DNA from: JALZVT01 sp964519335
GTDB taxonomy: Bacteria; Pseudomonadota; Gammaproteobacteria; Pseudomonadales; Azotimanducaceae
Assembly: GCA_964519335.1 (NCBI GenBank)
Contig: CAZFIA010000002.1
Coordinates: forward strand, 28,157-92,156
Direction of reading: 5' to 3'
DNA length: 64,000 nt
The notes under the pieces were generated by a model. The model was not told the origin of the DNA, searched no databases, and was given only the letters and a program-made list of their open reading frames with translations. Positions 17,782-26,437 of this stretch are shown in pieces (the stretch's first letter is position 1; each line of letters starts with the position of its first letter). A program made the translations under genes and the position numbers.

Positions 17782-18888
17782 GTGGATTGCTTGCTGCCGG
17801 TCGCGCAATCTGTGGCCATGCTCGATTCGCAACATTTCCAGTTGGTTGCTCGCTGGTGCGCGCTCAGCCGTTTGGGTTCGCGTCGACTGCGGGCCGCTGC
17901 AGGCACGGCCCCTCAACTCAACCAGCTCTGGCACGACGAAGGTTGCCCGGTTTTGTCTGCCAAAGACGCCGCGGCACTCGAGCGCTGGCTGACAGACAAG
18001 GGCACTGCGGTGTTTCGCTGGTCACTGGCGTTTCCCGGCTCACTTAAAGAGATACCCGATCCGCCGGTGCTTCTTTTTGCTCGCGGCAATCTGAGCGCGC
18101 TCGCGGAGCCCCGGGTTGCGATTGTCGGCAGTCGAGCGGCGTCGCACTTTGGTGTCAGTATGGCGCGTGGGCTAGCTGCTCGGCTAAGTGATGCGGGTGT
18201 ACTTGTGGTCAGCGGGCTTGCTCAGGGCATCGATTGCGCAGCCCACACCGGAGCGCTTGCGCTCAATCACCCGACCGTTGCGATTCCAGGCTCCGGACTG
18301 CAAAACCTCTACCCGCGCAGCCATCAGGGGCTGGCCCAGCAGATTTTGGCGGCGGGTGGCGTTTTGCTATCGGAATACGCGCCCTGGATTGCGCCGCATA
18401 AGTCGAGCTTTCCGGCTCGCAACCGGCTCATTAGCGGACTGGCTGCCGGCGTTGTTGTTGTTCAGGCTGCGCCGCGTAGCGGCTCGTTGATCACTGCCCG
18501 CCTCGCCGCTGAGCAGGGTCGAGAGGTGATGGCCGTTCCCGGCGCACCCGGCGCTGCGGTGAGTGCTGGCTGCAATGCGTTATTGCGCGATGGTGCGGCC
18601 CTTATTGAGACTGCTGAGGACGTCTTTGCAGCTCTGGGATGGGAAACGCCAGCGGTGCCCGTGCCCAGTGCAAAATCAGCGGCGGCAAGCCTGGACCAAC
18701 CACATCGAGAAGACGCCGTTGAGCTGCAACTGCTCGCCGCCATAGATGCGGTGCCGCTCCAACTCGAAGCCCTTCTGCAGTTTGTTGGGCTGCCCGCCGA
18801 TGAGGTTGAGCGAGGTTTGCTTGGGTTGCAGCTTAAGGGTTTGGTGCAAGCAACGGCGCAAGGGTATATTCGCGCGTCTCCTACTTAG
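17782..18888 (+). CDS. dprA: DNA-processing protein DprA
   Basis: DprA binds incoming single-stranded DNA and loads RecA during natural transformation. The 368-residue protein has an N-terminal helical domain, the Rossmann-like DprA core (VGSRAASHFG, SGLAQGIDCAAHTGAL, FPARNRLISGLA) and a C-terminal winged-helix domain (about 315-365). A GTG at 17782 is taken as start; a downstream ATG at 17818 is possible. It sits between the LysM gene and tsaC as in relatives. comM, another transformation gene, lies at the right end of the window. Confidence 0.94.
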   Translation: MDCLLPVAQSVAMLDSQHFQLVARWCALSRLGSRRLRAAAGTAPQLNQLWHDEGCPVLSAKDAAALERWLTDKGTAVFRWSLAFPGSLKEIPDPPVLLFARGNLSALAEPRVAIVGSRAASHFGVSMARGLAARLSDAGVLVVSGLAQGIDCAAHTGALALNHPTVAIPGSGLQNLYPRSHQGLAQQILAAGGVLLSEYAPWIAPHKSSFPARNRLISGLAAGVVVVQAAPRSGSLITARLAAEQGREVMAVPGAPGAAVSAGCNALLRDGAALIETAEDVFAALGWETPAVPVPSAKSAAASLDQPHREDAVELQLLAAIDAVPLQLEALLQFVGLPADEVERGLLGLQLKGLVQATAQGYIRASPT

Positions 18889-18919
18889 ACAATCTGTTGG
18901 GAGAAATTATCGGAGCCCA

Positions 18920-19519
18920 ATGGTGAATAGTTGGTGGCATTTGCGCGAGGCGCGGCGCGTATTGCGTGGGGGGGGTGTGGTTGCCCATGCCACCGAAGGG
19001 GTCTGGGGTTTTGCCTGCGACCCCGCCGACCGCTCCGCCGTGGCGCGCATTCTGACCTTGAAAGGCCGATCCGTAGATCTAGGTTTGATTCTGATCGCGG
19101 CGCACCCCAGTGTTTTTACTGGCGAACTTGCCTGCCTTGCGGAGGCGGATCGACAAGCCGCTCTCGATGCCTGGCCCGGAGCCCATACCTTTATTGTGCC
19201 CAATCGTGCGCCAGTGCCCTGGCCACAGTGGATAACCGGTGATCACAGCGGGGTGGCCGTGCGCGTGCCAGGGCATGAGCAGGCCCGCCTTTTGTGTGCC
19301 GCTTTTGGAGGTGCGGTGGTCTCAACCAGTGCCAATCCCAGTGGCCGCCTGGCGCCGGTGAGCGAACTCAAAGTCCGCGCGTACTTCGGCCATAGAGTTG
19401 ATTTTTATTTACCGGGCAGGGTGATTAACCCGGGCACACCAAGCAGTATTTTTGATTTTTCCAGTGCCCAGACCCTGCGCGACGCAGCTGGATTCAGGCG
19501 TGAAGGATCTGCCGCTTGA
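18920..19519 (+). CDS. tsaC: L-threonylcarbamoyladenylate synthase TsaC (YrdC/Sua5 family)
   Basis: TsaC makes threonylcarbamoyl-AMP from Thr, bicarbonate and ATP for the universal t6A37 tRNA modification. The start is placed at the ATG at 18920 (MVNSWWHLREA) because it follows a GGAG site and avoids the dprA reading frame. That gives 199 residues, close to E. coli TsaC (190). Motifs seen are VVAHATEGVWGFACDP, LKGR, HTFIVP, VAVRVPGH and STSANPSG, all typical of the short single-domain TsaC. Its TGA overlaps the TTG start of aroE. Confidence 0.94.
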   Translation: MVNSWWHLREARRVLRGGGVVAHATEGVWGFACDPADRSAVARILTLKGRSVDLGLILIAAHPSVFTGELACLAEADRQAALDAWPGAHTFIVPNRAPVPWPQWITGDHSGVAVRVPGHEQARLLCAAFGGAVVSTSANPSGRLAPVSELKVRAYFGHRVDFYLPGRVINPGTPSSIFDFSSAQTLRDAAGFRREGSAA

Positions 19520-20769
19520 GCGATAACAGCGAAGCTCGCAGCGCTTACGGTGTAATCGGTCAGCCGATTGAACACAGCTTGTCGCCCCTCATTCATCGGC
19601 ATTTTGCGGCGCTTACCGGACAGTCACTCAGCTATGACCTGGTCACTGCGCCGGTGGATGGATTTGTTGCGGCGGCGACGGCTTTCTTTGCCGACGGTGG
19701 CGCGGGCTTAAACGTCACTCTGCCTTTTAAAGAGCAAGCGCATGACCTGGTTCAGCGCTTAAGTCCGGCGGCATCGGTTGCCGGCGCCGTAAATACCATC
19801 TGTCCTGCTGATGGAATGCTCGAAGGCCACAACACCGATGGGTTGGGCCTGGTGGCGGATCTCGAAACCAACCTGGGCTGGCAAATTGCCGGGGCGAGAG
19901 TATTGCTGATTGGTGCGGGCGGGGCATCGCGAGGTGCGCTTGCCGCACTCTTGGGGCGAAAGCCCAGCGCTCTTGTACTCACTAATCGCACTCTGGACCG
20001 GGCGCGTAGTCTGGTTTCTGATGTGGCACCAGATGAGAGCGCAGTCACGGTTTGCGCCGCAGCTGAGCTTACTGATGCCTTCGATTTGGTCATCAACGCC
20101 ACGTCAGCCTCGCTTGCGGGTCAGGGTGCGCTGGTGCCAACGGAAGTAGTTCGCGATGCGCGCTGCTACGACATGCTCTATGCCCCCACGCAAACCGTGT
20201 TTGCTGGTTGGGCGCTGTCGCACGGGGCGGGGCAAGTGAGCGATGGACTAGGCATGTTGCTTGAGCAGGCGGCAGAAGCCTTTCTGCTATGGCGCAGTGT
20301 TCGGCCGGATACCGCGAGGCTGTTGGCCGAACGCGAGGCGCTGTTTGCTGCGAAGAAGTCAGGGGCGGTGTCGTTGGATGAATTTCTCGCAGGCGGCAGG
20401 CCAGCCTCTGTTGCAGAGCGCACTGATACAGCTAGCTTAGATCAGAGCCCGGGTAACAACAGCCGGTTTATCGCGGGCGCCGTCTGTCCGCAATGCCGGG
20501 AAATTGATCGCATTGTTGTTCGAGACACAGATCTGGGCCCCGAGCAGGCCTGCGTTGCCTGTGGTTTTAGTGAACCGGCGCCACTGGCCATGCAGAAGGG
20601 TCAGCAAGGCCTGGTTCCCCGGGGCAAACCCGAACGGAAACCGGTCGCGGACAAGACTTCGATTGGGTCACAGCCCGTCCGTTTTATTGACCCAGACCTG
20701 AGCGCTTCCGGCGGACCTCTAAAAACCTCAAAAACGAGGGTCGAAAAACCAGACAAAGACACTGATTGA
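19516..20769 (+). CDS. aroE: Shikimate dehydrogenase fused to a C-terminal YheV-type zinc ribbon
   Basis: The N-terminal 278 residues are a complete AroE, which reduces 3-dehydroshikimate with NADPH. They include SLSPLIH, the catalytic Lys72 in NVTLPFKEQA, Asp108 in HNTDG, the NADP motif GAGGASRG and the C-terminal GLGMLLEQAAEAF. A linker (about 279-316) leads to FIAGAVCPQC (318-327) and ACVACGFSE (345-353), whose paired Cys residues (324/327 and 346/349) match the small YheV/DUF2387 zinc-ribbon family, normally a separate protein of about 70 residues. A charged tail follows to residue 417. AroE alone is usually about 272 residues. The start is a TTG at 19516 overlapping the tsaC stop (TTGA), so translation is coupled. 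Confidence 0.93.
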   Translation: MSDNSEARSAYGVIGQPIEHSLSPLIHRHFAALTGQSLSYDLVTAPVDGFVAAATAFFADGGAGLNVTLPFKEQAHDLVQRLSPAASVAGAVNTICPADGMLEGHNTDGLGLVADLETNLGWQIAGARVLLIGAGGASRGALAALLGRKPSALVLTNRTLDRARSLVSDVAPDESAVTVCAAAELTDAFDLVINATSASLAGQGALVPTEVVRDARCYDMLYAPTQTVFAGWALSHGAGQVSDGLGMLLEQAAEAFLLWRSVRPDTARLLAEREALFAAKKSGAVSLDEFLAGGRPASVAERTDTASLDQSPGNNSRFIAGAVCPQCREIDRIVVRDTDLGPEQACVACGFSEPAPLAMQKGQQGLVPRGKPERKPVADKTSIGSQPVRFIDPDLSASGGPLKTSKTRVEKPDKDTD

Positions 20770-20967
20770 GACGCCAACAAAGCGTTCAGCTCTTGTTGCC
20801 AACACATTGAAAGAAACCGAGTTTTTGTCGACTATGTTCGCGGCATTTCCGAGCCAGCGTCGTTTTTCTTTCGAAACTTCGTTGTTATACTCCGCCGGCT
20901 TCAAAGCCGCTGCGCACGGTGTTCAGCGACCAAAAGAAAATCATCTTTAATCAGGGCTATACAAAAG

Positions 20968-22137
20968 ATGCGAGTAACTTTCGCGACCCCTAGCAAACTG
21001 CTGCGAACAAGCGCCACTGCTGCTGCCGCAGTCGCCGTCAGCGCCGTGTTCAGCACCCAGGCGCTGGCCGATGAATTCAACATGCCGGTGGGCGTGACCG
21101 ACATCTCCCGTGAAGTTTATGACCTGCACATGGGAATTTTTTACGTCTGCTGCGTCATCGGCTTTGTCGTTTTTGGCGTCATGATCTGGTCGATGCTGCA
21201 GCACCGTAAATCTCTCGGTGCGGTTGCCGCGACCTGGCACGAAAGCACCAAGGTTGAGCTGGCCTGGACAATTATCCCAACCATCATTCTGATCGCGATG
21301 GCGTATCCCGCGACCATAGTGCTGCAAAAAATGTACGACACCGGCGGCGAAGACATGCTGGTTGAAGTGCGTGGCTATCAGTGGAAGTGGCAGTACAAAT
21401 ACCTCGATGAAGATCGCAACGATACGTTGTCGTACTTCAGCAATCTGGCCACTCCGAAAGACGAGATTTACGAGGTGACTGCCAAAGGCGAGCACTATCT
21501 GCTGGAAGTCGATGAGCCTCTGCGAATTCCCGTTAACCGCAAGGTTCGGTTCTTGGTAACTGCTGCCGACGTGATTCATGCCTGGTGGGTTCCCGACTTT
21601 GGAATCAAGCGAGACGCTGTGCCCGGCATGATCAATGAGCTCTGGACCATCGTTGAAACTCCCGGTGTCTACCGTGGGCAGTGCACCGAGCTATGCGGCA
21701 AAGATCATGGTTTTATGCCTATTGTTGTGCAGGCCATGCCCGAAGATGAATACGATGCCTGGTATGCCGCCGCTCGGAAGCTGGCAAAAGAACAGGAAGA
21801 TCTGGTCAATATGGAGTTCACGCACGACGAGCTCATGGCCCAGGGCGAAGAGGTTTACACCAAGTTCTGCGCGAGTTGCCATCAGGCCAACGGCAAAGGC
21901 ATTCCGCCGGTGTTCCCGGCGCTCGAGGGTAGTGCCATTGCCACCGGCCCGGTTGATGAACACATCGGCATTATTTTGAACGGCAAGCCCGGGACGGCAA
22001 TGCAAGCGTTTGCCGCCCAGTTGCGTCCCGACCAGATTGGCGCGGTAACGCACTACGAGCGTAACGCCTGGGGCAACAACACCGGCGACATGGTGCAGCC
22101 CCGCGATGTCGTAAAACTCATGAATAAGGAGGGTTAA
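20968..22137 (+). CDS. coxB: Cytochrome c oxidase subunit II with C-terminal cytochrome c domain
   Basis: Subunit II takes electrons from cytochrome c through its CuA centre. The 389-residue product has a signal peptide (about 1-34), two membrane helices (about 54-76 and 96-118), the CuA ligands H204, C239, E241, C243, H247 and M250 (GQCTELCGKDHGFM), and an added cytochrome c domain with CASCH (301-305). The fused heme domain is of the caa3 type and is also found in pseudomonad CoxB. It is the first gene of the oxidase cluster, 198 bases after aroE. A TATACT hexamer at 20886-20891 is a weak -10 candidate. Confidence 0.96.
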   Translation: MRVTFATPSKLLRTSATAAAAVAVSAVFSTQALADEFNMPVGVTDISREVYDLHMGIFYVCCVIGFVVFGVMIWSMLQHRKSLGAVAATWHESTKVELAWTIIPTIILIAMAYPATIVLQKMYDTGGEDMLVEVRGYQWKWQYKYLDEDRNDTLSYFSNLATPKDEIYEVTAKGEHYLLEVDEPLRIPVNRKVRFLVTAADVIHAWWVPDFGIKRDAVPGMINELWTIVETPGVYRGQCTELCGKDHGFMPIVVQAMPEDEYDAWYAAARKLAKEQEDLVNMEFTHDELMAQGEEVYTKFCASCHQANGKGIPPVFPALEGSAIATGPVDEHIGIILNGKPGTAMQAFAAQLRPDQIGAVTHYERNAWGNNTGDMVQPRDVVKLMNKEG

Positions 22138-22140
22138 GCC

Positions 22141-23745
22141 ATGAGCGCAGTCATCGAAGACCACCACGACGACCATGATGATCATCACGGCCCGGCTAAA
22201 GGTGTAGCACGCTGGTTGTTCACCACTAACCACAAAGACATCGGCACACTGTATCTGTGGTTTAGCTTCCTCATGTTTTTGATCGGCGGCACCATGGCCC
22301 TGATCATTCGAGCTGAGTTGTTTCAGCCAGGCCTGCAGTTTGTAGAGCCCGAGTTCTTCAATCAGATGACCACCAACCACGGTCTTATCATGGTGTTTGG
22401 CGCGATCATGCCGGCCTTTGTGGGGCTTGCGAACTGGTTGATACCCATGATGGTGGGGGCGCCTGATATGGCGCTGCCGCGCATGAACAACCTGTCGTTC
22501 TGGATTCTGCCGTTTGCCTTCAGCATGTTGCTTTCCACCCTCTTCATGGAAGGCGGCGGCCCTAACTTTGGCTGGACCTTCTACGCGCCTCTGTCGACGA
22601 CCTATGCGCCCGACACGGTGACCTTCTTTATCTTTGGTGTGCACCTGATGGGCGCCTCATCGATCATGGGCTCAATCAATATCATCGCCACCATTCTGAA
22701 TATGCGCGCACCCGGCATGACCTTTATGCGCATGCCGCTGTTTGTCTGGACCTGGTTAATTACGGCTTATCTGCTGATTGCGGTAATGCCCGTTCTTGCT
22801 GGCGCAGTCACCATGATGCTGTTCGATATCCACTTTGGCACCAGCTTCTTCAGCGCTGCCGGTGGCGGTGACCCCGTGATGTTCCAGCATATTTTCTGGT
22901 TCTTCGGGCATCCCGAGGTCTACATCATGATCCTGCCGGCGTTTGGTATCGTCTCGGCGATCATTCCCACCTTTGCCCGCAAGCCTCTGTTTGGCTACGA
23001 CTCGATGGTGTACGCCACAGCCTCTATTGCGTTTCTGTCGTTCATCGTTTGGGCGCACCACATGTTTACGGTGGGTATGCCTCTGGCTGGCCAGCTGTTC
23101 TTCATGTACTCCACGATGCTGATTGCCGTGCCCACGGGCGTTAAGGTATTCAACTGGGTAGCCACGATGTGGAAGGGGTCGATGACCTTTGAAACGCCGA
23201 TGCTGTTTTCGATTGCGTTTGTCATCCTGTTTACGATGGGCGGCTTTTCCGGCTTGATGCTTGCTATCACGCCGGCCGACTATCAGTACCACGACACCTA
23301 CTTTGTCGTGGCTCATTTCCACTACGTTCTGGTGCCTGGCGCGCTGTTCTCCATTATTGCGGCGGTTTATTACTGGCTGCCCAAATGGTGCGGCCGCATG
23401 GTTAACGAAAGTCTGGGCAAGACCCACTTCTGGCTGAGTTTTATCGGGGTGAACGTGACTTTCTTCCCCCAGCATTTCTCTGGCCTTGCCGGCATGCCGC
23501 GCCGAATCCCTGACTACGCGCTGGCTTTTGCTGACTTCAACATGATCTCGTCCATTGGCGCGTTTATCTTTGGTTTCTCGCAGCTGTTCTTCCTGTACGT
23601 TGTGATCAAGACGATCACCAGTGGCCGTCCTGCAACGGCGCAGGTTTGGGAAGGTGCTGGCGGTTTGGAGTGGACGATTCCGTCGCCCGCGCCCTATCAC
23701 AGCTTTACCACGCCACCGAAGGTAACGGCAGAAAACGCGCATTAG
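22141..23745 (+). CDS. coxA: Cytochrome c oxidase subunit I
   Basis: This is the 12-helix catalytic subunit carrying heme a and the heme a3-CuB centre that reduces O2. The 534-residue protein shows the CuB motif HPEVYIMILPAFG, the two adjacent His in WAHHMF, and the heme ligands in VAHFHYVL. It starts 3 bases after coxB with a His/Asp-rich N-terminus (DHHDDHDDHHGP), a possible metal-binding tail. The stop codon lies in the loop of a perfect 9-bp hairpin (23732-23754). Confidence 0.98.
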   Translation: MSAVIEDHHDDHDDHHGPAKGVARWLFTTNHKDIGTLYLWFSFLMFLIGGTMALIIRAELFQPGLQFVEPEFFNQMTTNHGLIMVFGAIMPAFVGLANWLIPMMVGAPDMALPRMNNLSFWILPFAFSMLLSTLFMEGGGPNFGWTFYAPLSTTYAPDTVTFFIFGVHLMGASSIMGSINIIATILNMRAPGMTFMRMPLFVWTWLITAYLLIAVMPVLAGAVTMMLFDIHFGTSFFSAAGGGDPVMFQHIFWFFGHPEVYIMILPAFGIVSAIIPTFARKPLFGYDSMVYATASIAFLSFIVWAHHMFTVGMPLAGQLFFMYSTMLIAVPTGVKVFNWVATMWKGSMTFETPMLFSIAFVILFTMGGFSGLMLAITPADYQYHDTYFVVAHFHYVLVPGALFSIIAAVYYWLPKWCGRMVNESLGKTHFWLSFIGVNVTFFPQHFSGLAGMPRRIPDYALAFADFNMISSIGAFIFGFSQLFFLYVVIKTITSGRPATAQVWEGAGGLEWTIPSPAPYHSFTTPPKVTAENAH

Positions 23746-23754
23746 GCGCGTTTT
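23732..23754 (+). terminator. Hairpin enclosing the coxA stop codon (attenuator or mRNA 3'-end element)
   Basis: AAAACGCGC (23732-23740) and GCGCGTTTT (23746-23754) are perfect complements around a five-base loop ATTAG that includes the TAG stop. The stem is GC-rich at the loop and ends in four T, then CC, so it resembles a partial intrinsic terminator between the structural subunit genes and the assembly gene ctaG. It could lower downstream transcription or protect the coxBA mRNA. Confidence 0.6.
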
Positions 23755-23780
23755 CCTGTGGATCTCAGTCAGCCAAGCGT

Positions 23781-24386
23781 ATGAATCAGCAAACCGACAG
23801 CCCAATCACTAACTCTAGCAGTGCAAAAAGCTCGCATGGCGTGTTGGTCGCGAAGCTTGGTGCGCTTGTGGTTGGCATGTTTGCCTTTGCGTTTGCGCTG
23901 GTGCCGCTTTATGACTTGCTGTGTGATATCACCGGTCTGGGTGGCAAGACCGGAGGCAAGTACGAGTACGATGCGGCGGCGCTCACGCCCGACACCTCGC
24001 GGCTCATTCGCGTTAACTTTATTACCAACAACAACGACGGCATGCCCTGGGAATTCAGCTCTGAGAAGGGCGGCGTGCGGGTGAATCCCGGCGAACTCAA
24101 GGCCGTTAACTTTGTGGTACGCAACCCTACCGACCGGGTCATGGTGGGTCAGGCTATTCCATCTCTGGTGCCCGTTAAGGCCGCAGAGTATTTCCACAAA
24201 ACCGAGTGTTTTTGTTTTGAGCAGCAAGTGCTGCAGCCCGGTGAAGAGATGGTTATGCCCATGCGCTTTATCGTTGGCCGCGAACTGCCAAAGAATGTGC
24301 AATCAATTTCCTTGTCGTACGCGCTGTTCGACGTTACCGACCGCGTTGACCTAGCATCTATAACGGAGCCTTCAGGCAATGGCTAA
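23781..24386 (+). CDS. ctaG: Cytochrome c oxidase copper-insertion protein CtaG/Cox11
   Basis: This membrane-anchored copper chaperone metallates CuB of subunit I. The start is placed at the ATG at 23781 (MNQQTDSPIT), 35 bases after coxA, giving 201 residues rather than the longer in-frame extension that would overlap coxA. It has one N-terminal membrane helix (about 22-45, followed by the conserved Cys48) and the copper-binding CFCF motif (C143 and C145). The 3' end overlaps coxC by 8 bases. Confidence 0.95.
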   Translation: MNQQTDSPITNSSSAKSSHGVLVAKLGALVVGMFAFAFALVPLYDLLCDITGLGGKTGGKYEYDAAALTPDTSRLIRVNFITNNNDGMPWEFSSEKGGVRVNPGELKAVNFVVRNPTDRVMVGQAIPSLVPVKAAEYFHKTECFCFEQQVLQPGEEMVMPMRFIVGRELPKNVQSISLSYALFDVTDRVDLASITEPSGNG

Positions 24387-25308
24387 TCCCTCAGAAACTC
24401 CCTCCTATTACATCCCGCACTCCGGGTGGTATCCGGTGTGGTTGGCGGCGTCCGCTTGCATGATGGTGGTTGGTCTTGCGATCTTCCTTAATGCCAGTTC
24501 TGCCGGCGAAGGCGGCTCGCTCGGCGTGTTTTACGTGGGTTTTGCCGGGCTTGCCTTCGTGCTCTTCCAATGGTTCGCCAAGGTGGTTAGCGAGAACAGC
24601 GTCGGCCTGGTGAGCGGTCAGCTGAAGCGCTCTTACGTTTGGGGCATGGGCTGGTTCATATTCTCCGAAGTCATGTTTTTTGCCGCCTTTTTTGGTGCTC
24701 TGTTCTATGCGCGCCAGCTGTCGGTGCAGTGGCTGGGTGGTGAAGGCGGTAAGGGTATCTCCGGCGACTACCTGTGGCCTGAGTTCAAGCCTGAGTGGCC
24801 GGTAATGCAGAACCCGGATAACGCGATTTTCACGCCCCCTGAACACAGCATGGCGCCTCCGGGGGCAGCCTCTTCAGAGGTGTCTGGCTGGCTTAGCTAT
24901 TTGCCTCTGTGGAACACAATCATTCTGCTGACATCCAGCGTTACAGTGCACTTTGCCCATACCGGTCTCAAGAACGACAAGCGCGGCCAGTTTATTGGCT
25001 GGCTTGGTCTCACGGTTTTGTTGGGCTGCATCTTCCTGGTGTTGCAGGTAGAGGAATACATTGAAGCCTACAGCCACCTTGGCTTAACCCTGTCGAGCGG
25101 CATCTACGGCTCAACCTTTTTCATTCTCACCGGCTTTCACGGCTTCCACGTGACGCTTGGCACATTCATGTTGCTGGTGCAGTTGATACGCGCTATCCGG
25201 GGTCACTTCTCACACCACGACTGTTTTGGCTTTGAAGCCTCTAGCTGGTACTGGCACTTTGTCGACGTGGTTTGGGTTGGCCTGTTTGTCTTTGTTTATC
25301 TGCTGTAG
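24379..25308 (+). CDS. coxC: Cytochrome c oxidase subunit III
   Basis: Subunit III stabilises the oxidase core. The 309-residue protein has about seven membrane helices and the family motifs WGMGWFIFSEVMFFAAFF and FFILTGFHGFHVTLGT, ending in WYWHFVDVVWVGLFVFVYLL. A soluble segment of about 65 residues (roughly 118-180) lies after the third helix, as in pseudomonad CoxC. It is followed by an intrinsic terminator, so coxB-coxA-ctaG-coxC forms one transcription unit. Confidence 0.96.
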   Translation: MANPSETPSYYIPHSGWYPVWLAASACMMVVGLAIFLNASSAGEGGSLGVFYVGFAGLAFVLFQWFAKVVSENSVGLVSGQLKRSYVWGMGWFIFSEVMFFAAFFGALFYARQLSVQWLGGEGGKGISGDYLWPEFKPEWPVMQNPDNAIFTPPEHSMAPPGAASSEVSGWLSYLPLWNTIILLTSSVTVHFAHTGLKNDKRGQFIGWLGLTVLLGCIFLVLQVEEYIEAYSHLGLTLSSGIYGSTFFILTGFHGFHVTLGTFMLLVQLIRAIRGHFSHHDCFGFEASSWYWHFVDVVWVGLFVFVYLL

Positions 25309-25330
25309 CCATAGACGCCGTACCGACACG

Positions 25331-25370
25331 AACGCCCTGCTTGAAGCGATTCGATCAGGGCGTTTTTGTT
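25331..25370 (+). terminator. Intrinsic terminator after coxC
   Basis: AACGCCCTG (25331-25339) pairs with CAGGGCGTT (25356-25364) around a 16-base loop, and the stem runs into TTTTTGTTATT. This is a typical rho-independent terminator at the end of coxBA-ctaG-coxC. The gene beyond it runs the other way. Confidence 0.85.
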
Positions 25371-25376
25371 ATTACT

Positions 25377-25658
25377 TCAGGACTCAGAAGGGAGGCTAGA
25401 CTGTCCATCTGCGGCCCGAATGGGCTGATGCCAGGGGGCATTCAGACCAAGTTGTCCGGTGTAGATGCCGTAGCAGATTGTGACTACCAGGAGGCCTGCG
25501 AGACTAATGCGCACGCCCAGTGCATGCAGCGTGCGTTTTGAACCGGCCTTGTCGCTATCTTTGAACAGAAACACCAGGCCACTGAATAAGCTGGCGACTA
25601 TGCCAAGCAACAGCAGCCCGATAATAATTTTGATGGCCATGCTTGATAGCACGCTCAT
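25377..25658 (-). CDS. Small membrane protein, DUF2909 family
   Basis: A product of about 93 residues (or 87 from the ATG at 25640) has two membrane helices, IKIIIGLLLLGIVASLFSGLV and, after a short charged loop (KDSDKAGSKRT), ISLAGLLVVTICYGIYTG. This matches the twin-TM DUF2909 proteins found between coxC and SURF1 in many gammaproteobacteria. The start was placed at 25658 or 25640 because a longer reading would cross the divergent SURF1 start at 25687. It is presumably an oxidase assembly or stability accessory. Its function is not established. Confidence 0.8.
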   Translation of the reverse strand: MSVLSSMAIKIIIGLLLLGIVASLFSGLVFLFKDSDKAGSKRTLHALGVRISLAGLLVVTICYGIYTGQLGLNAPWHQPIRAADGQSSLPSES

Positions 25659-25686
25659 TTGGAACCGAACAAACACTGTAACTGAT

Positions 25687-26418
25687 ATGAAAGTTGAGGG
25701 TAACGAAAGCAACAGAACATCGCTTAAGCGCATGGCCTTGTTTGTGATGGTGATGTTGCCGCTCGTGCTTGGCCTCGGTATTTGGCAGTTGCAGCGAGCC
25801 GCCTATAAGCAGTCGTTGATGGATGGTTATTTTGAAAAGTTGGGCGGGCTGCCGACTCAACTATCTGGCGGTGCTGTTCCAGAGCCTTTTACCCGGGTAC
25901 GCGCGCGGGGCAGCTACTCAGACATCAACTTGCTGCTCGATAATCAGGTGAACCAGTCACGTCAGGGCTACTGGGTTTACACGCCATTTAGTTCAGAAGG
26001 CGCCACCTGGATGGTTAATCGCGGATGGTTTGAAGCCCCCCAACAGCGACAGGAGCTGCCGCAGATTCCTAAAGCCCCCGAGGGTGAGGTCGATGTAGTC
26101 GCAATAGTTTGGCCAGATACCGGAATGCTGCCTCTGTTCGGCAATGCGGTGGCTGAGCGGCTAAACGACCTTACCTGGCGTTTGCAGCGGCTCGATTTTG
26201 AGGTCATTAGCGTCGAGCTTAAAGATCTCGAGGTGCGCGATCTAAGAACAGTAGAGCTGCGGTTGGAGGCAGTACAGCCCGGGGTACTACATGCCCTGCC
26301 ACAGACGATTGGCTTTGGTGTTGAGCGCCATCAGGGTTACGCCTTTCAGTGGTTTGGTTTGGCGGTGGCGTTGGTTGCCGGCTATTTCTTTTACCGCAGA
26401 TCGTTTTCTGCCGCTTGA
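25687..26418 (+). CDS. SURF1-family cytochrome oxidase assembly protein
   Basis: SURF1 proteins help insert heme a into subunit I. The start is taken at the ATG at 25687 (MKVEGNESNR), giving 243 residues. Two membrane helices bracket a periplasmic domain: one near residues 16-33 (LFVMVMLPLVLGLGIWQL) and one near the C-terminus (FQWFGLAVALVAGYFFYR). Family motifs GLGIWQLQRAAYK, NQVNQSRQGYWVYTPF and VNRGWF are present. It is divergent from the DUF2909 gene with only 28 bases between starts. Confidence 0.93.
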   Translation: MKVEGNESNRTSLKRMALFVMVMLPLVLGLGIWQLQRAAYKQSLMDGYFEKLGGLPTQLSGGAVPEPFTRVRARGSYSDINLLLDNQVNQSRQGYWVYTPFSSEGATWMVNRGWFEAPQQRQELPQIPKAPEGEVDVVAIVWPDTGMLPLFGNAVAERLNDLTWRLQRLDFEVISVELKDLEVRDLRTVELRLEAVQPGVLHALPQTIGFGVERHQGYAFQWFGLAVALVAGYFFYRRSFSAA

Positions 26419-26437
26419 GAGCAAGGTAATTCAAACA

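Noticed and set aside
20770..20810. CAACAA/TTGTTG hairpin after aroE as a terminator
   Set aside because: Only a six-base AT-rich stem without a T-run.
21691..22644. 317-codon minus-strand open frame opposite coxB/coxA
   Set aside because: It is antisense to two certain oxidase genes. Its His/Gln/Arg-rich content is what the complement of their codons gives.
22756..23805. 349-codon minus-strand open frame opposite coxA
   Set aside because: Shadow of the strongly biased coxA sequence. No known domain.
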